Shown here: one piece after another, positions 9,654 to 19,048 of the stretch
Layout of the letters: each line of letters opens with the position of its first letter
How positions within the stretch are numbered: the stretch's first letter is position 1
Assembly: GCA_001898935.1 (NCBI GenBank)
Contig: MKVT01000006.1
Span: forward strand, 1-64,000
Length of the DNA stretch: 64,000 bases
Reading direction: 5' to 3'
Origin: Paludibacter sp. 47-17
Lineage (GTDB): Bacteria > Bacteroidota > Bacteroidia > Bacteroidales > Paludibacteraceae
Made by a program: the position numbers and the translations under genes
Notes under the pieces: model-generated
The model's database searches: none
What the model was told of the DNA's origin: nothing
Seen by the model: only the letters and a program-made list of their open reading frames with translations

Positions 9654-9701
9654 GGATCCGCAACGCGAATCCGTCCCGTTAGGATTTGTACAGCAAATCC
9701 G
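9654..9701. repeat. REP-like pair of palindromes upstream of glyA
   Basis: An imperfect palindrome GGATCCGCAACGCGAATCC (9654-9672) is followed by GGATTTGTACAGCAAATCC (9683-9701, 7-bp arms). Both follow the plan GGATTTGC-loop-GCAAATCC seen at 8288-8337, so glyA is flanked by two members of one family. It may end the flavin reductase transcript. Confidence 0.6.
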
Positions 9702-9707
9702 TACAAT

Positions 9708-10319
9708 CTATTTCTTCACACTCCACCCGAACTTGCCTATCGCCTCTCCCATCTTGTAATAATGCCCGTGCGAATACGCAAGCAGTTTTGCCATCGCCAG
9801 GTCGAACTTATCGGTAGCAGGATCGATATAGCGTTTGTCGGCCAGCACATTTACCACCTCGGCGATGAACATATCGTGCGAACCCAGCGGAATTATCTCT
9901 TTTACCCGGCACTCGATACACAAGGGCGATTCTTGCACCATCGGCGCATTCACCTTTTCGGCCTTCACCGGGGTAAGCTTCATCTTTTTAAACTTATTAT
10001 AGTTCTTACCGCTACGCACCCCGCACCAATCGGTGGCAAAGGCCATGTCCTCGTTGGTAAGATTAATCACAAACTCGCCGCTCTCCTTCAACAACTTATA
10101 CGAATGCCGCTCCGGTCTTACCGAAATATAGCACATCGGCGGATTGGAACAAATTGTACCTACCCAGCTGATGGTGATAAGATTATACGCATCGGGGCTT
10201 TGTCCGCACGACACCAGCACCGCCGGAAGCGGATAAATCATCGTTCCGGGCTTCCACGATTGATGCGTATCCGATGCCTGCAGCTGATCATCTGCCGCGT
10301 ACTTTGCACGTTCCTTCAC
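9708..10319 (-). CDS. Flavin reductase family protein (flavoredoxin-like)
   Basis: The 203-residue product is a split-barrel FMN-binding protein of the flavin reductase/flavoredoxin family. Typical blocks are WKPGTMIYPLPAVLVSC (about residues 22-38), ITISWVGTICSNPP, YISVRPERHSY and EFVINLTNEDMAFATDWCGVRSG. It likely binds FMN and takes part in anaerobic electron transfer, but its partner is not known. The chosen start is GTG at 10319, overlapping the pyrI stop as GTGA. The family normally starts close to the WKPG motif, so a start slightly further in is possible. The position after pyrB-pyrI is common in Bacteroidales. Confidence 0.88.
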   Translation of the reverse strand: MKERAKYAADDQLQASDTHQSWKPGTMIYPLPAVLVSCGQSPDAYNLITISWVGTICSNPPMCYISVRPERHSYKLLKESGEFVINLTNEDMAFATDWCGVRSGKNYNKFKKMKLTPVKAEKVNAPMVQESPLCIECRVKEIIPLGSHDMFIAEVVNVLADKRYIDPATDKFDLAMAKLLAYSHGHYYKMGEAIGKFGWSVKK

Positions 10320-10777
10320 TTTTTCTTCAATTTAATTTCTTCCCGTAAAAATTCCCGCTCGCAATACCGGCATTTCAGCTTCACCTGTCCGTCTTCCTTC
10401 AATACATAAAAATTGGTAGGAACAGGCTGATGATTGGTGATGCACACCGGATTGGCACAATACACCAGATCGTGTACCTCGTCGGCCGGTACCAGCGGCC
10501 GCTTTTCAACCACCTTATATTCTTTGATGATGTTGATGGTAGCATTGGGAGCGATAAGCGCTATTTTACCGGTTTCATCATCGGATAAAATACGATCGGC
10601 AATCTTTATAATTCCCTTTGTACCAATGTGTTTACTTTCGAGATTATTGCCTATGGTAATCGGATAATGCGAATTCTTCAGCTGGAGTATCGATACCACC
10701 TGAAACAGTTTAACAGCCGGGATATGATCGATCACCGTTCCGTTGCGGAGAGCTGCTACCTTTAGTTCTTTTTCCAT
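10316..10777 (-). CDS. pyrI: Aspartate carbamoyltransferase regulatory subunit
   Basis: This is the zinc-binding regulatory chain of aspartate transcarbamoylase, which mediates CTP/ATP allostery in pyrimidine synthesis. The four zinc ligands are visible as CANPVC and CRYC (C107, C112, C136, C139 in the 153-residue product). The N-terminal nucleotide-binding domain contains VIDHIPA. A TTG at 10786 would give three more residues, but the ATG at 10777, one base after the pyrB stop, fits the family better (MEKELKVAAL). Operon with pyrB upstream and the flavin reductase downstream. Confidence 0.96.
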   Translation of the reverse strand: MEKELKVAALRNGTVIDHIPAVKLFQVVSILQLKNSHYPITIGNNLESKHIGTKGIIKIADRILSDDETGKIALIAPNATINIIKEYKVVEKRPLVPADEVHDLVYCANPVCITNHQPVPTNFYVLKEDGQVKLKCRYCEREFLREEIKLKKK

Positions 10778-10778
10778 A

Positions 10779-11687
10779 CTATTCAATTAAGCCTAATACC
10801 TTGGATACTATCGCCTGACGGACATACAGCCCGTTTTGTGCCTGTTGAAAATAATACGCTTTTTCGTTCTTGTCCACGTCCATGCTTATTTCGTTCACGC
10901 GCGGAAGCGGATGCAGGATCTTCAAATTGGATTTCGAAGCGGCCAGCATATCGTTGCATAAGGTATAAACATTTTTCACACGCTCGTATTCAATCTGATC
11001 CAGAAAGCGTTCTTTTTGAACACGGGTCATATACAGGATATCGGCATCGTTAAAATTATCGTTCAATTCCCTCGACTCGGTGAACGGGATTCCTTTTTGC
11101 CGGCAAAACACCCGGTATTCTTCGGGCAACCGGAGTTCGTCGGGGGCAATAAATTTAAACGTGGGATTGAAGTGCGACATGGCCTGAATGAGCGAATGCA
11201 CGGTACGTCCGTATTTCAGATCGCCTACCATGCAGATGGTAAGGTTTTCGAGCGTTCCCTGCGTCTTGAGTATCGAATACAGATCGAGCAGGGTTTGCGA
11301 TGGATGTTGATTGGCCCCGTCGCCCGCATTGACGATGGGCACAGGCGACACCTCGGCAGCATAACGCGCCGCACCTTCGAGCGGATGCCGCATGACGATG
11401 GCATCGGCATAACAGCTTACCATGTGAATCGTGTCGTTCAGGGTCTCTCCCTTCACCGAGCTCGATGTAGCAGCATCCGAGAAACCTATGATCGACCCTC
11501 CCAAACGTACTACCGCCGTCTCGAAACTCAGACGGGTACGTGTCGACGGCTCAAAAAACAAGGTAGCGATTACTTTACCGTCGAGTGTCTTGCGGTTGGG
11601 ATTGGCTTCAAAATCGCGCGCGGATTCGAGTATGGACAAAATTTCCTGTTTGCTGTAATCTGTAATGGAAACAAGGCTCTTGTGCAT
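10779..11687 (-). CDS. pyrB: Aspartate carbamoyltransferase catalytic subunit
   Basis: The 302-residue product catalyses the committed step of pyrimidine synthesis, joining carbamoyl phosphate and aspartate. The carbamoyl-phosphate loop [12 protein letters not shown] (about residues 47-58), the motif [16 protein letters not shown] and the C-terminal HPLPRVNEI are all present, so the enzyme appears complete. The start is ATG at 11687. It leads the pyrB-pyrI-flavin reductase operon. A TAnnTTTG element (TACCTTTG) at 11720-11727 lies 33 bases upstream, close to the end of yigZ. Confidence 0.97.
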   Translation of the reverse strand: MHKSLVSITDYSKQEILSILESARDFEANPNRKTLDGKVIATLFFEPSTRTRLSFETAVVRLGGSIIGFSDAATSSSVKGETLNDTIHMVSCYADAIVMRHPLEGAARYAAEVSPVPIVNAGDGANQHPSQTLLDLYSILKTQGTLENLTICMVGDLKYGRTVHSLIQAMSHFNPTFKFIAPDELRLPEEYRVFCRQKGIPFTESRELNDNFNDADILYMTRVQKERFLDQIEYERVKNVYTLCNDMLAASKSNLKILHPLPRVNEISMDVDKNEKAYYFQQAQNGLYVRQAIVSKVLGLIE

Positions 11688-11719
11688 CGGTTGTTACATT
11701 TATTAAGTTTAACCGGCCA

Positions 11720-11727
11720 CAAAGGTA
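11720..11727 (-). promoter_or_regulatory. -7 promoter element of the pyrB operon
   Basis: TACCTTTG on the minus strand matches TAnnTTTG and sits between the yigZ stop (11736) and the pyrB ATG (11687). The -33 region is not a clear TTTG. Confidence 0.5.
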
Positions 11728-11735
11728 TTAAATTT

Positions 11736-12341
11736 TCAGTAATCTACCGTCACTCCTTCCGTTTTTTCAAGCTGATTGATCATAATTTCCGAAGCTTCCA
11801 GCCCCACCAATACCTGTAAAGTACACTCCATTTTTATTTCCTGTGCAATTATCCTCGCCTGGTGGTCGCGTATACGCTTCATGACCTCGTTCATTTGCGC
11901 GTAACCAAAGCAGATGGTAAGTGCCAGTTCCACCTGCCGCTCCACCATTCCGGCCGCATCGAGCGCTTCGGCAGCCGCCTCCTTGTAGGCAACAATCAAT
12001 CCGCCGGTACCCAGCAGCACCCCGCCAAAATAACGCACCACGATCACCAGCACATCGGTAAGATGGCGCGAATTGATCTGCCCCAGTATAGGCCTTCCGG
12101 CCGTACCCGATGGTTCGCCGTCGTCGTTGGCCCTGAATTCGGTACGCTCCGCACCCAGCATGTAGGCATAACACACATGGCGCGCATCGTAGTATTTTTT
12201 CCGTACCGAAGCCAGTACGTCGCGCACTTCCTCCACCGAGCCCACCGGACAGGCCATAGCGATAAACTTACTGCCCTTTTCGCGGTATAATCCTTCACCC
12301 GGCCGCGACAGGGTCCTGTAAAATCCGATCCGTTCAGCCAT
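11736..12341 (-). CDS. yigZ: YigZ/IMPACT family protein
   Basis: The 201-residue product belongs to the UPF0029/IMPACT family. The signature RANDDGEPSGTAGRPIL and the earlier ARHVCYAYMLG are visible in the N-terminal domain (about residues 50-90), followed by YFGGVLLGTGGLIVAYKEAA. The C-terminal half matches the family's EF-G domain V-like region. The bacterial members may act near the ribosome, but the reaction is not established. It starts at ATG 12341, divergent from the BASS transporter gene with a shared promoter region of about 105 bases. Confidence 0.93.
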   Translation of the reverse strand: MAERIGFYRTLSRPGEGLYREKGSKFIAMACPVGSVEEVRDVLASVRKKYYDARHVCYAYMLGAERTEFRANDDGEPSGTAGRPILGQINSRHLTDVLVIVVRYFGGVLLGTGGLIVAYKEAAAEALDAAGMVERQVELALTICFGYAQMNEVMKRIRDHQARIIAQEIKMECTLQVLVGLEASEIMINQLEKTEGVTVDY

Positions 12342-12374
12342 CTCTTTCCATTGAAACTAAAAAATTACTGATTG

Positions 12375-12382
12375 CAAAATTA
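12375..12382 (-). promoter_or_regulatory. -7 element of yigZ
   Basis: TAATTTTG on the minus strand, 34 bases before the yigZ ATG. It is back to back with the plus-strand element at 12404-12411. Confidence 0.45.
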
Positions 12383-12403
12383 CAATTTTTAAAAGAAATA
12401 ATT

Positions 12404-12411
12404 TACCTTTG
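12404..12411 (+). promoter_or_regulatory. -7 element of the BASS transporter gene
   Basis: TACCTTTG ends at 12411, and its last base is the G of a GTG that could be mistaken for a start codon. The real ATG is at 12447, 35 bases further on. Confidence 0.55.
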
Positions 12412-12446
12412 TGTCATCAGAACAACGGGAATTAAACAAACAACAC

Positions 12447-13397
12447 ATGTACGAAGCATTGAAAGAACTTGATCCGGTGCGGATCAATTTTAATGAAGGC
12501 GGACTTCATATTCTGAATATTATTCTGGGTTTTATTATGTTCGGAGTAGCTTTAGGGATCAGGCCATCGCAATTCAAACTACTTATTACCAAGCCAAAAT
12601 CCACGGTGCTCGGCCTGTTTTCACAACTCATCGTGCTGCCGGCAGTTACCTTTCTGCTGGTGGTTCTGTTCAGCAACCACATCACTCCCATGGTGGCTAT
12701 GGGCATGATTCTGGTCGCAGCCTGTCCCGGAGGGAATATCTCCAACTTTATTTCGTCCTTTTCGCGTGCCAATACCGAATTATCGGTCGGGCTCACGGCC
12801 ACCACCACCCTGTTGGCAACCCTTACTACGCCTGCCAACTTTGCCCTGTGGGGCGGCTTATACGTACGTTATATCAACAAACACGCTACGCATGCCCTTC
12901 AACCTTTGCAAATCGACCAAGTACAAATGTTTGAAACCGTGTTTATTCTGCTGGGCATCCCTTTGATTGCCGGGATGCTTTTTGCTCATTACTTCCCTAA
13001 AATCACAGCCCGGCTCCATAAGCCCATCCAGTATGTATCCATCGTTTTCTTTTTGGCCATCGTGGTGATTTCATTTTCCAATAATTTCGATTTATTTTTG
13101 AAGTATATAGGGTATGTATTTCTCATTGTTCTGATTCATAACGGACTCGCCCTTTCGTCGGGTTACGGGGTTGCATCGCTATTCGGATTACCCGATGCCG
13201 ACCGGCGTACGCTCACCATCGAAACAGGCATTCAGAATTCGGGATTGGGATTGGTACTGTTGTTCAATCCCAAGATATTTCCGCCCGAACTGCAACTCGG
13301 AGGCATGCTGTTTATCACCGCCTGGTGGGGAATCTGGCACATCATCTCCGGTTTAACCATTGCTTCAAGATGGCACCGTAAACCCCTAAAAAACTGA
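12447..13397 (+). CDS. Bile acid:sodium symporter (BASS) family transporter
   Basis: The 316-residue product is an integral inner-membrane protein with about nine to ten hydrophobic segments. The BASS-family core is visible as MGMILVAACPGGNISNFISS (sodium-site region), TELSVGLTATTTLLA and the second inverted-repeat motif ETGIQNSGLGLVL. BASS members carry bile acids, pantoate, pyruvate or other organic anions with sodium, and the substrate here cannot be told. The frame also has an upstream GTG at 12411, but that GTG lies in the promoter element TACCTTTG, so ATG 12447 is chosen. The next gene starts 5 bases after its stop, so the two form an operon. Confidence 0.88.
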   Translation: MYEALKELDPVRINFNEGGLHILNIILGFIMFGVALGIRPSQFKLLITKPKSTVLGLFSQLIVLPAVTFLLVVLFSNHITPMVAMGMILVAACPGGNISNFISSFSRANTELSVGLTATTTLLATLTTPANFALWGGLYVRYINKHATHALQPLQIDQVQMFETVFILLGIPLIAGMLFAHYFPKITARLHKPIQYVSIVFFLAIVVISFSNNFDLFLKYIGYVFLIVLIHNGLALSSGYGVASLFGLPDADRRTLTIETGIQNSGLGLVLLFNPKIFPPELQLGGMLFITAWWGIWHIISGLTIASRWHRKPLKN

Positions 13398-13402
13398 ACA
13401 AT

Positions 13403-14746
13403 ATGCCAACTATATGGGAAAACACACCTGCTTACCTGCTAAGCAAGCGCTATGTGGTCTGGGCATTTCGTGAGTACTTCAGTTCGGTAACCATTGTCGA
13501 CGAGGAAAACCTGCCTGCCGAAGGTCCGGTTATATTCGCCCCCAATCACCTGAATGCATTGATGGACGCTCTGGCCGTACTGGCGCTGCCGCCCCGCCGG
13601 CTACCGAAAGTGTTTCTGGCAAGGGCCGATTTGTTCCGGCTTCCCAAAGTCGTAGTCCGGTTCATCCGTTTCACCAAAATACTGCCGGCCTATCGCATCC
13701 GTGATGGCTACGATCAGCTCGACCGGAACAAAGAAACGTTCGAAGAAGCCGAACAAACCCTACTTAACCGTTCGTCGGTGACGGTGATGCCCGAAGGCAA
13801 CCAGGGCGAAGAACGGAATATACGTCCGCTGGTGAAGGGAATTTTCCGCATCGCCTTCAGCGCCCAACAGAAAATGCCGGCCGGGATGTCGGTCAAAATT
13901 ATCCCCATCGGCCTGGAATACGGCGATCTGATCGAATATCAACGCTCCCTGATCATTAAAATCGGCACTCCCATCGATGTTGCGGACTATATGGAGCAGT
14001 ATGCCGAAAATCAGGTCAAAGCCACCAATGAACTGAAAAACACCCTGCGTGAAGCACTCGAATCGCTCACGGTACATCTTCCTGCCGGCAGCAATTACCC
14101 TCTTTACGATACGCTCGTGGAGTGGCTGGCTCCCGAAATGGCCGGCAATGCAGCCCTACCGCTTCCCCTCCGGCTTTTCAACGCTCGCTGTGCGGTGGCC
14201 GCAAAGCTTCGAGATCTTGAAAAAAACGAACCGGATACAATCGAGAACATACGAAGATTACACGAGAAATATAAATTGCTGGCCGACCGCCTACAACTTC
14301 CCGCAGGCGAAGCCTCGCGTCCCTTCGTACCAGGCTCCGGTATGCTGCAGATCCAACTGAAAATCGTGTTAGCCTGGATAGGTATGCTCCCGGGTGCCCT
14401 CATCAATTACCTTCCCTACAAACTCATCACCTCGGTACCCGCGATGGCCGGCATCCGCTACAGCGGCTTTTTCAGCTCGGTGTTTTACGGTTCCGCCCTT
14501 ATCGTCCTGCCACTGTACTACCTGGCAGCAAGCTCGTTGCTGGCCGCTACCACTCCCCTTGCCTGGTGGAGCCTCTTCGTCTCCATCCCCCTGTTTTACC
14601 TGAGCGGTAAACTTTCGTTCCGGCTGTACCGTTGTATTCGCGACCTGCGCCGCGACCGGCGTATGCTGAAGCTGCAGAAAAAGGCCGGCCGGAGCTTCGA
14701 CGAGCTGATAGCGATCCGCTTGAAGATTATCGCTTTAATTCGATAA
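13403..14746 (+). CDS. PlsC-like lysophospholipid acyltransferase family protein
   Basis: The 447-residue product contains an acyltransferase domain in its first 220 residues. The catalytic motif is APNHLNALMD (H49, D55), a spacing seen in the PNHxNxxxD subgroup. The acceptor block reads VMPEGNQGE (about residue 129). The C-terminal half has two or three hydrophobic segments (about 310-410), so it is membrane bound. The likely role is acylation of a lysophospholipid or glycerol phosphate, but the substrate is not shown. It follows the BASS transporter by 5 bases. Confidence 0.85.
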   Translation: MPTIWENTPAYLLSKRYVVWAFREYFSSVTIVDEENLPAEGPVIFAPNHLNALMDALAVLALPPRRLPKVFLARADLFRLPKVVVRFIRFTKILPAYRIRDGYDQLDRNKETFEEAEQTLLNRSSVTVMPEGNQGEERNIRPLVKGIFRIAFSAQQKMPAGMSVKIIPIGLEYGDLIEYQRSLIIKIGTPIDVADYMEQYAENQVKATNELKNTLREALESLTVHLPAGSNYPLYDTLVEWLAPEMAGNAALPLPLRLFNARCAVAAKLRDLEKNEPDTIENIRRLHEKYKLLADRLQLPAGEASRPFVPGSGMLQIQLKIVLAWIGMLPGALINYLPYKLITSVPAMAGIRYSGFFSSVFYGSALIVLPLYYLAASSLLAATTPLAWWSLFVSIPLFYLSGKLSFRLYRCIRDLRRDRRMLKLQKKAGRSFDELIAIRLKIIALIR

Positions 14747-14790
14747 CTATCAATTTTATAGCGCTTTGAACATATTTTAAAGAATCAGTC

Positions 14791-14821
14791 TTTGAGATTG
14801 CACAAATTTATTGTATTTTTG
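14791..14821 (+). promoter_or_regulatory. Promoter of ppdK
   Basis: TTTG (14791-14794), a 19-base spacer and TATTTTTG (14814-14821) match the Bacteroidetes -33/-7 consensus exactly. The ppdK ATG follows after 44 bases. Confidence 0.8.
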
Positions 14822-14865
14822 CAGGCATTATTGAAACAATCTATATAAATAACAATAAGACAATT

Positions 14866-17586
14866 ATGAGTAACGTTAAAAGAGTCTATACATTCGGCAA
14901 CGGAAAAGCCGAAGGTAAAGCAGAAATGAAGAACCTCCTGGGTGGAAAAGGAGCGAATCTGGCCGAAATGAACCTCATCGGCGTTCCGGTACCTCCGGGT
15001 TTTACCATCATCACCGATACCTGCAACGAATACTACTCGCTGGGTAAGGACAAAGTGGTTGAATTGCTGAAGCCCGAAGTTGAAAAAGCCATTGCCGACA
15101 CCGAAGTTCTGATGAACTCGAAATTCGGAGATATCGAAAATCCGCTGCTCGTATCGGTTCGCTCCGGCGCCCGCGCTTCGATGCCCGGTATGATGGACAC
15201 CATCCTCAACCTGGGGCTTAACGACGCCGTAGTGGAAGGAATGACCCGTAAAACAGGAAATCCCCGCTTCGTTTGGGACTCTTACCGCCGTTTCGTTCAG
15301 ATGTACGGCGACGTGGTGCTGGGAATGAAACCCGAAAACAAAAACGATGCTGATCCTTTTGAAGAAATCATCGAACACCTGAAAGAAGAAAAAGGTGTCG
15401 AACTGGATACCGACCTCACGGTGGAAGACCTTCAGGAACTGGTAAAACGTTTCAAAGCGGCCGTTAAAAAACAAACCGGCAAAGATTTCCCCGATTCGGC
15501 TTACGAACAGCTGTGGGGCGCTATCTGCTCGGTATTCGACTCGTGGATGAACGACCGCGCCATCCTGTACCGCAAAATGGAAGGTATACCTGCCGAATGG
15601 GGTACTGCCGTTAACGTACAGGCCATGGTGTTCGGTAATATGGGCAACACCTCGGCTACCGGCGTATGCTTCAGCCGCGATGCTGCTACCGGCGAAGATC
15701 AGTTCGTTGGCGAATACCTGATCAATGCACAGGGTGAAGACGTGGTTGCGGGTATCCGTACTCCGCAACAGATCACCAAAATCGGTTCGCAACGCTGGGC
15801 CGTGCTGGCCGGCGTATCGGAAGAAGATCGTATTGCCAATTATCCTTCGATGGAAGAAGCCATGCCGGAGATTTATGCCGAGCTCGATGCGCTTCAAACC
15901 AAGCTTGAAAACCACTACAAAGATATGCAGGACATGGAGTTCACCGTACAGGAAGGTAAACTCTGGTTCCTCCAGACCCGTAACGGTAAACGTACCGGTG
16001 CTGCCATGGTGAAAATCGCTATCGATATGCTCCACCAGGGTATGATCGACGAGAAAAAAGCCTTGTTACGCATCGATCCTATTAAACTCGATGAATTGCT
16101 CCACCCTGTATTCGATAAAGCGGCCCTGAAATCGGCGAAAGTGATTGCCAAAGGGCTGGCTGCTTCGCCCGGCGCTTCTACCGGCCGTATCGTATTCAAT
16201 GCCGACGATGCTGCCGAATGGGCTACCCGCAAGGAGAAAGTGATCATGGTACGCGTCGAAACTTCGCCCGAAGACCTCGCCGGGATGGCTGCTGCCGAAG
16301 GTATCCTCACCGCTCGCGGCGGTATGACTTCGCACGCTGCCGTAGTGGCCCGCGGTATGGGTAAATGCTGTGTTTCGGGAGCCGGAACCATTAAAATCGA
16401 CTATGCTAACAAAACAATGACAGTCGACGGATTGACGCTGAAAGAAGGCGATTACATCTCGTTGAATGGTTCTACCGGCGATATCTACTTAGGTGAAGTG
16501 GCTACTCAGGAAGCTGAGCTGGATGCCGATTTCGCCGAATTGATGGAAATCTCGGAAAAATATACCCGCATGAGTGTTCGCACCAATGCCGATACGCCCG
16601 AAGATGCCCGTCGTGCACGCGCTTTCGGTGCAAAAGGGATCGGTTTATGCCGTACCGAACACATGTTCTTCGAAGGCGAACGTATCAAAGCTATGCGCGA
16701 AATGATTCTTTCGTCGACCGTGGAAGGCCGCAAACGTGCTCTCGCTAAATTACTCCCCTTCCAGCGTGCCGACTTCGAAGGAATTCTGGAAGCCATGGAA
16801 GGCTATGGCGTGACCATCCGTCTGCTCGACCCGCCTTTGCACGAATTTGTTCCTCATCAATTGGCTACTCAGAAAGAGCTGGCCGACGAAATGGGCATCA
16901 CCCTCGAAGCTGTTAAACTGAAAGTGGCCGAACTCGAAGAGTTTAACCCGATGCTGGGTCACCGTGGCTGCCGTCTGGGAATTACTTATCCCGAAATCAC
17001 CGAAATGCAGGCCCGCGCCATCATCGAAGCTGCGCTGAACCTGAAAGCAAAAGGCGTGAACGCTAAACCGGAAATCATGGTTCCGCTGGTAGGTACACTG
17101 GCCGAGTTGAAAAACCAGGCCGATATCATCCGTGCAACGGCCGAAACCGTATTTGCCGAACGCAACGATCGTATCGAATACCAGATTGGTACCATGATCG
17201 AAATCCCGCGTGCTGCCCTCACTGCCGATCAGATTGCCCAGGAAGCTGAATTCTTCTCGTTCGGTACCAACGACCTTACCCAGATGACGCTTGGCTTCTC
17301 GCGCGACGATGCCGGTAAGTTCCTCCCCGATTACATCGACAAAAACATCTATAAAGTTGATCCGTTCACTGCTCTCGATCAGACCGGTGTAGGCCAGCTG
17401 GTTGAAATCGGCGTTCAAAGAGGTCGCCAGACTAAAGCCGATCTGAAAGTCGGTATTTGCGGCGAACATGGCGGCGAACCCTCGTCGGTTGAATTCTGCC
17501 ACCGCGCCGGTTTGAATTACGTAAGTTGCTCGCCGTTCCGCGTGCCTATCGCACGTTTGGCAGCAGCGCAGGCAGCAATCCGATAA
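14866..17586 (+). CDS. ppdK: Pyruvate, phosphate dikinase
   Basis: The 906-residue product interconverts pyruvate, ATP and phosphate with phosphoenolpyruvate, AMP and pyrophosphate. In anaerobes it commonly runs toward ATP formation in glycolysis or supplies PEP. The N-terminal nucleotide domain has GGKGANLAEM and VRSGARASMPGMMDTILNLG. The phosphohistidine motif is GGMTSHAAVVARG with H490. The C-terminal PEP/pyruvate barrel has GIGLCRTEHMF, the block SFGTNDLTQMTLGFSRDD and a terminal CGEHGGEP. The length is normal. It is transcribed from its own strong promoter and ends at a hairpin terminator (17637-17668). Confidence 0.98.
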   Translation: MSNVKRVYTFGNGKAEGKAEMKNLLGGKGANLAEMNLIGVPVPPGFTIITDTCNEYYSLGKDKVVELLKPEVEKAIADTEVLMNSKFGDIENPLLVSVRSGARASMPGMMDTILNLGLNDAVVEGMTRKTGNPRFVWDSYRRFVQMYGDVVLGMKPENKNDADPFEEIIEHLKEEKGVELDTDLTVEDLQELVKRFKAAVKKQTGKDFPDSAYEQLWGAICSVFDSWMNDRAILYRKMEGIPAEWGTAVNVQAMVFGNMGNTSATGVCFSRDAATGEDQFVGEYLINAQGEDVVAGIRTPQQITKIGSQRWAVLAGVSEEDRIANYPSMEEAMPEIYAELDALQTKLENHYKDMQDMEFTVQEGKLWFLQTRNGKRTGAAMVKIAIDMLHQGMIDEKKALLRIDPIKLDELLHPVFDKAALKSAKVIAKGLAASPGASTGRIVFNADDAAEWATRKEKVIMVRVETSPEDLAGMAAAEGILTARGGMTSHAAVVARGMGKCCVSGAGTIKIDYANKTMTVDGLTLKEGDYISLNGSTGDIYLGEVATQEAELDADFAELMEISEKYTRMSVRTNADTPEDARRARAFGAKGIGLCRTEHMFFEGERIKAMREMILSSTVEGRKRALAKLLPFQRADFEGILEAMEGYGVTIRLLDPPLHEFVPHQLATQKELADEMGITLEAVKLKVAELEEFNPMLGHRGCRLGITYPEITEMQARAIIEAALNLKAKGVNAKPEIMVPLVGTLAELKNQADIIRATAETVFAERNDRIEYQIGTMIEIPRAALTADQIAQEAEFFSFGTNDLTQMTLGFSRDDAGKFLPDYIDKNIYKVDPFTALDQTGVGQLVEIGVQRGRQTKADLKVGICGEHGGEPSSVEFCHRAGLNYVSCSPFRVPIARLAAAQAAIR

Positions 17587-17636
17587 AGAACGGTGGACGG
17601 GTTCGAAAGAACCGCCAACCAGGTACTGAAAAAATG

Positions 17637-17668
17637 AATGCCGGAATCGAAAGGTTCCGGCATTTTTT
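17637..17668 (+). terminator. Rho-independent terminator of ppdK
   Basis: AATGCCGGAA (17637-17646) pairs perfectly with TTCCGGCATT (17655-17664) across an 8-base loop, followed by a T run. A smaller hairpin (GGTTC/GAACC) lies just upstream. Confidence 0.85.
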
Positions 17669-17791
17669 GTGTAAATATTCAGGATAGTTTCCTTTTTTGT
17701 TAAAGATAATTTTGTTCAACAATATTTCTTCCGAACTTGTTCTGCAGAAACAAAAAAAACAGGTATTTTTCCTCATTTTGCAATCTCCACA

Positions 17792-17822
17792 TTGCAAAAA
17801 CCAAATAAATTGACTATTTTTG
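17792..17822 (+). promoter_or_regulatory. Promoter of the DUF4143 ATPase gene
   Basis: TTG (17792-17794) is followed by 20 bases and TATTTTTG (17815-17822). The TTG inside the -7 element is not the start codon, since the ATG is at 17841. Confidence 0.65.
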
Positions 17823-17840
17823 CGTCAAAATATAGAACCC

Positions 17841-19016
17841 ATGGAGTCGTTTTACAGAACCCATCAATATCTGTTAGCAAATATTCATGCGCCGGTTCGT
17901 CGTCAACTGATGGACGAAATCGACTGGTCGCACCGCCTGATCGGTATCAAGGGCAGCCGTGGTGTTGGTAAAACTACTTTTCTGCTGCAGTTTGCCGGCG
18001 AACATTTCGGCAACAACCCCGAGTGTTTATACATCAACTTCAACAATCTCTACTTCTCGCACCATACTTTACTCGAGTTTGCCGTAGAATTCTGCCGGCG
18101 GGGTGGCAAAACCCTGCTCATCGACCAGACCTTCAAGTACGAAAACTGGTCGGCCGAATTACGTCAATGCTACGATGCCTGTCCCGACTTGCAAATCATT
18201 TTTTCAGCTTCGTCGGTGATGCGGCTGATCGACGAAAACAACGACATAAAAGATATCGTAAAGGTATATAATCTGCGGGGATTCTCGTTCCGCGAATACA
18301 TCAACCTGAAGACAAAGCTCGAACTGCCTTCTTATTCGCTCGGCGAGATCCTGGAAAACCAGGACACAATAGCCGACACCATACTTTCCAAAGTAAACCC
18401 GATGGAATATTTCGGGAAATACCTCGAACATGGGTACTATCCTTTCATGTTGGAAAAGCGGATTTTCAGCGAAAATTTATTGAAAACCATGAACATGATG
18501 ATGGAAGTCGATATCCTTTTCATCAAACAGATAGAACTCAAATACCTTTCCAAAATACGGAAACTGCTTTACCTCATCATGCAAACAGCCCCTGCACAGG
18601 CGAATATAAGTCAGCTGGCTACCGAAATCCAGACCTCACGGGCCACCATCATGAATTACATCAAGTACCTGAAGGATGCCCGTTTGCTGAACACCCTGTA
18701 CGGCGAAGGCGACGATTACCCCAAGAAACCCAAAGTAGTATATGCCCACAATACCAACCTGATGCATGTGGTGCTGCACGATGGAGTAAACCGCGACGAT
18801 GAGCGTAAAACCTTCCTTTACAACACCCTGCACTCGCAACACAAAGTGAATGTAGGAAAACACGGAAGCGATTTTTGCCTCGACGGCAACATTCAGATAA
18901 AATACGATAACCAATCGCAATACAGGCACAATACCAAAACATGGTTTGCCGTGGATACCCTGAGCGTCGATCATAAGCACGAGGTGCCGCTGTGGCTGCT
19001 TGGTTTTCTTTATTAA
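17841..19016 (+). CDS. AAA-family ATPase with DUF4143-type C-terminus
   Basis: The 391-residue product has a P-loop GSRGVGKTT near residue 37 and an LLIDQTFKY segment in the place of Walker B, followed by IFSASSVMRLI. The second half is the DUF4143/winged-helix-like part (SQLATEIQTSRATIMNYIKYL, then LLNTLYGEG). Proteins of this type are common in Bacteroidales in many copies and their function is not known. The upstream TTG at 17820 belongs to the promoter, so ATG 17841 is chosen. Its stop is 32 bases before nifJ on the same strand, and I see no terminator between them. Confidence 0.85.
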   Translation: MESFYRTHQYLLANIHAPVRRQLMDEIDWSHRLIGIKGSRGVGKTTFLLQFAGEHFGNNPECLYINFNNLYFSHHTLLEFAVEFCRRGGKTLLIDQTFKYENWSAELRQCYDACPDLQIIFSASSVMRLIDENNDIKDIVKVYNLRGFSFREYINLKTKLELPSYSLGEILENQDTIADTILSKVNPMEYFGKYLEHGYYPFMLEKRIFSENLLKTMNMMMEVDILFIKQIELKYLSKIRKLLYLIMQTAPAQANISQLATEIQTSRATIMNYIKYLKDARLLNTLYGEGDDYPKKPKVVYAHNTNLMHVVLHDGVNRDDERKTFLYNTLHSQHKVNVGKHGSDFCLDGNIQIKYDNQSQYRHNTKTWFAVDTLSVDHKHEVPLWLLGFLY

Positions 19017-19048
19017 ATAGATATTAATACACTATAATTTTACACACA

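Noticed and set aside
12411-12446. GTG start for the BASS transporter at 12411
   Set aside because: The GTG overlaps the -7 element TACCTTTG. Transcription would start after it, so the ATG at 12447 is used. The same reasoning removed the TTG at 17820 and the TTG at 29713, and put the AraC start after its -7 element.
14785-16035. 416-codon open frame on the minus strand inside ppdK
   Set aside because: It is the antisense shadow of a clear ppdK gene. The protein is rich in His, Phe and Gly without any domain, which is typical of a reversed frame in a GC-biased gene.
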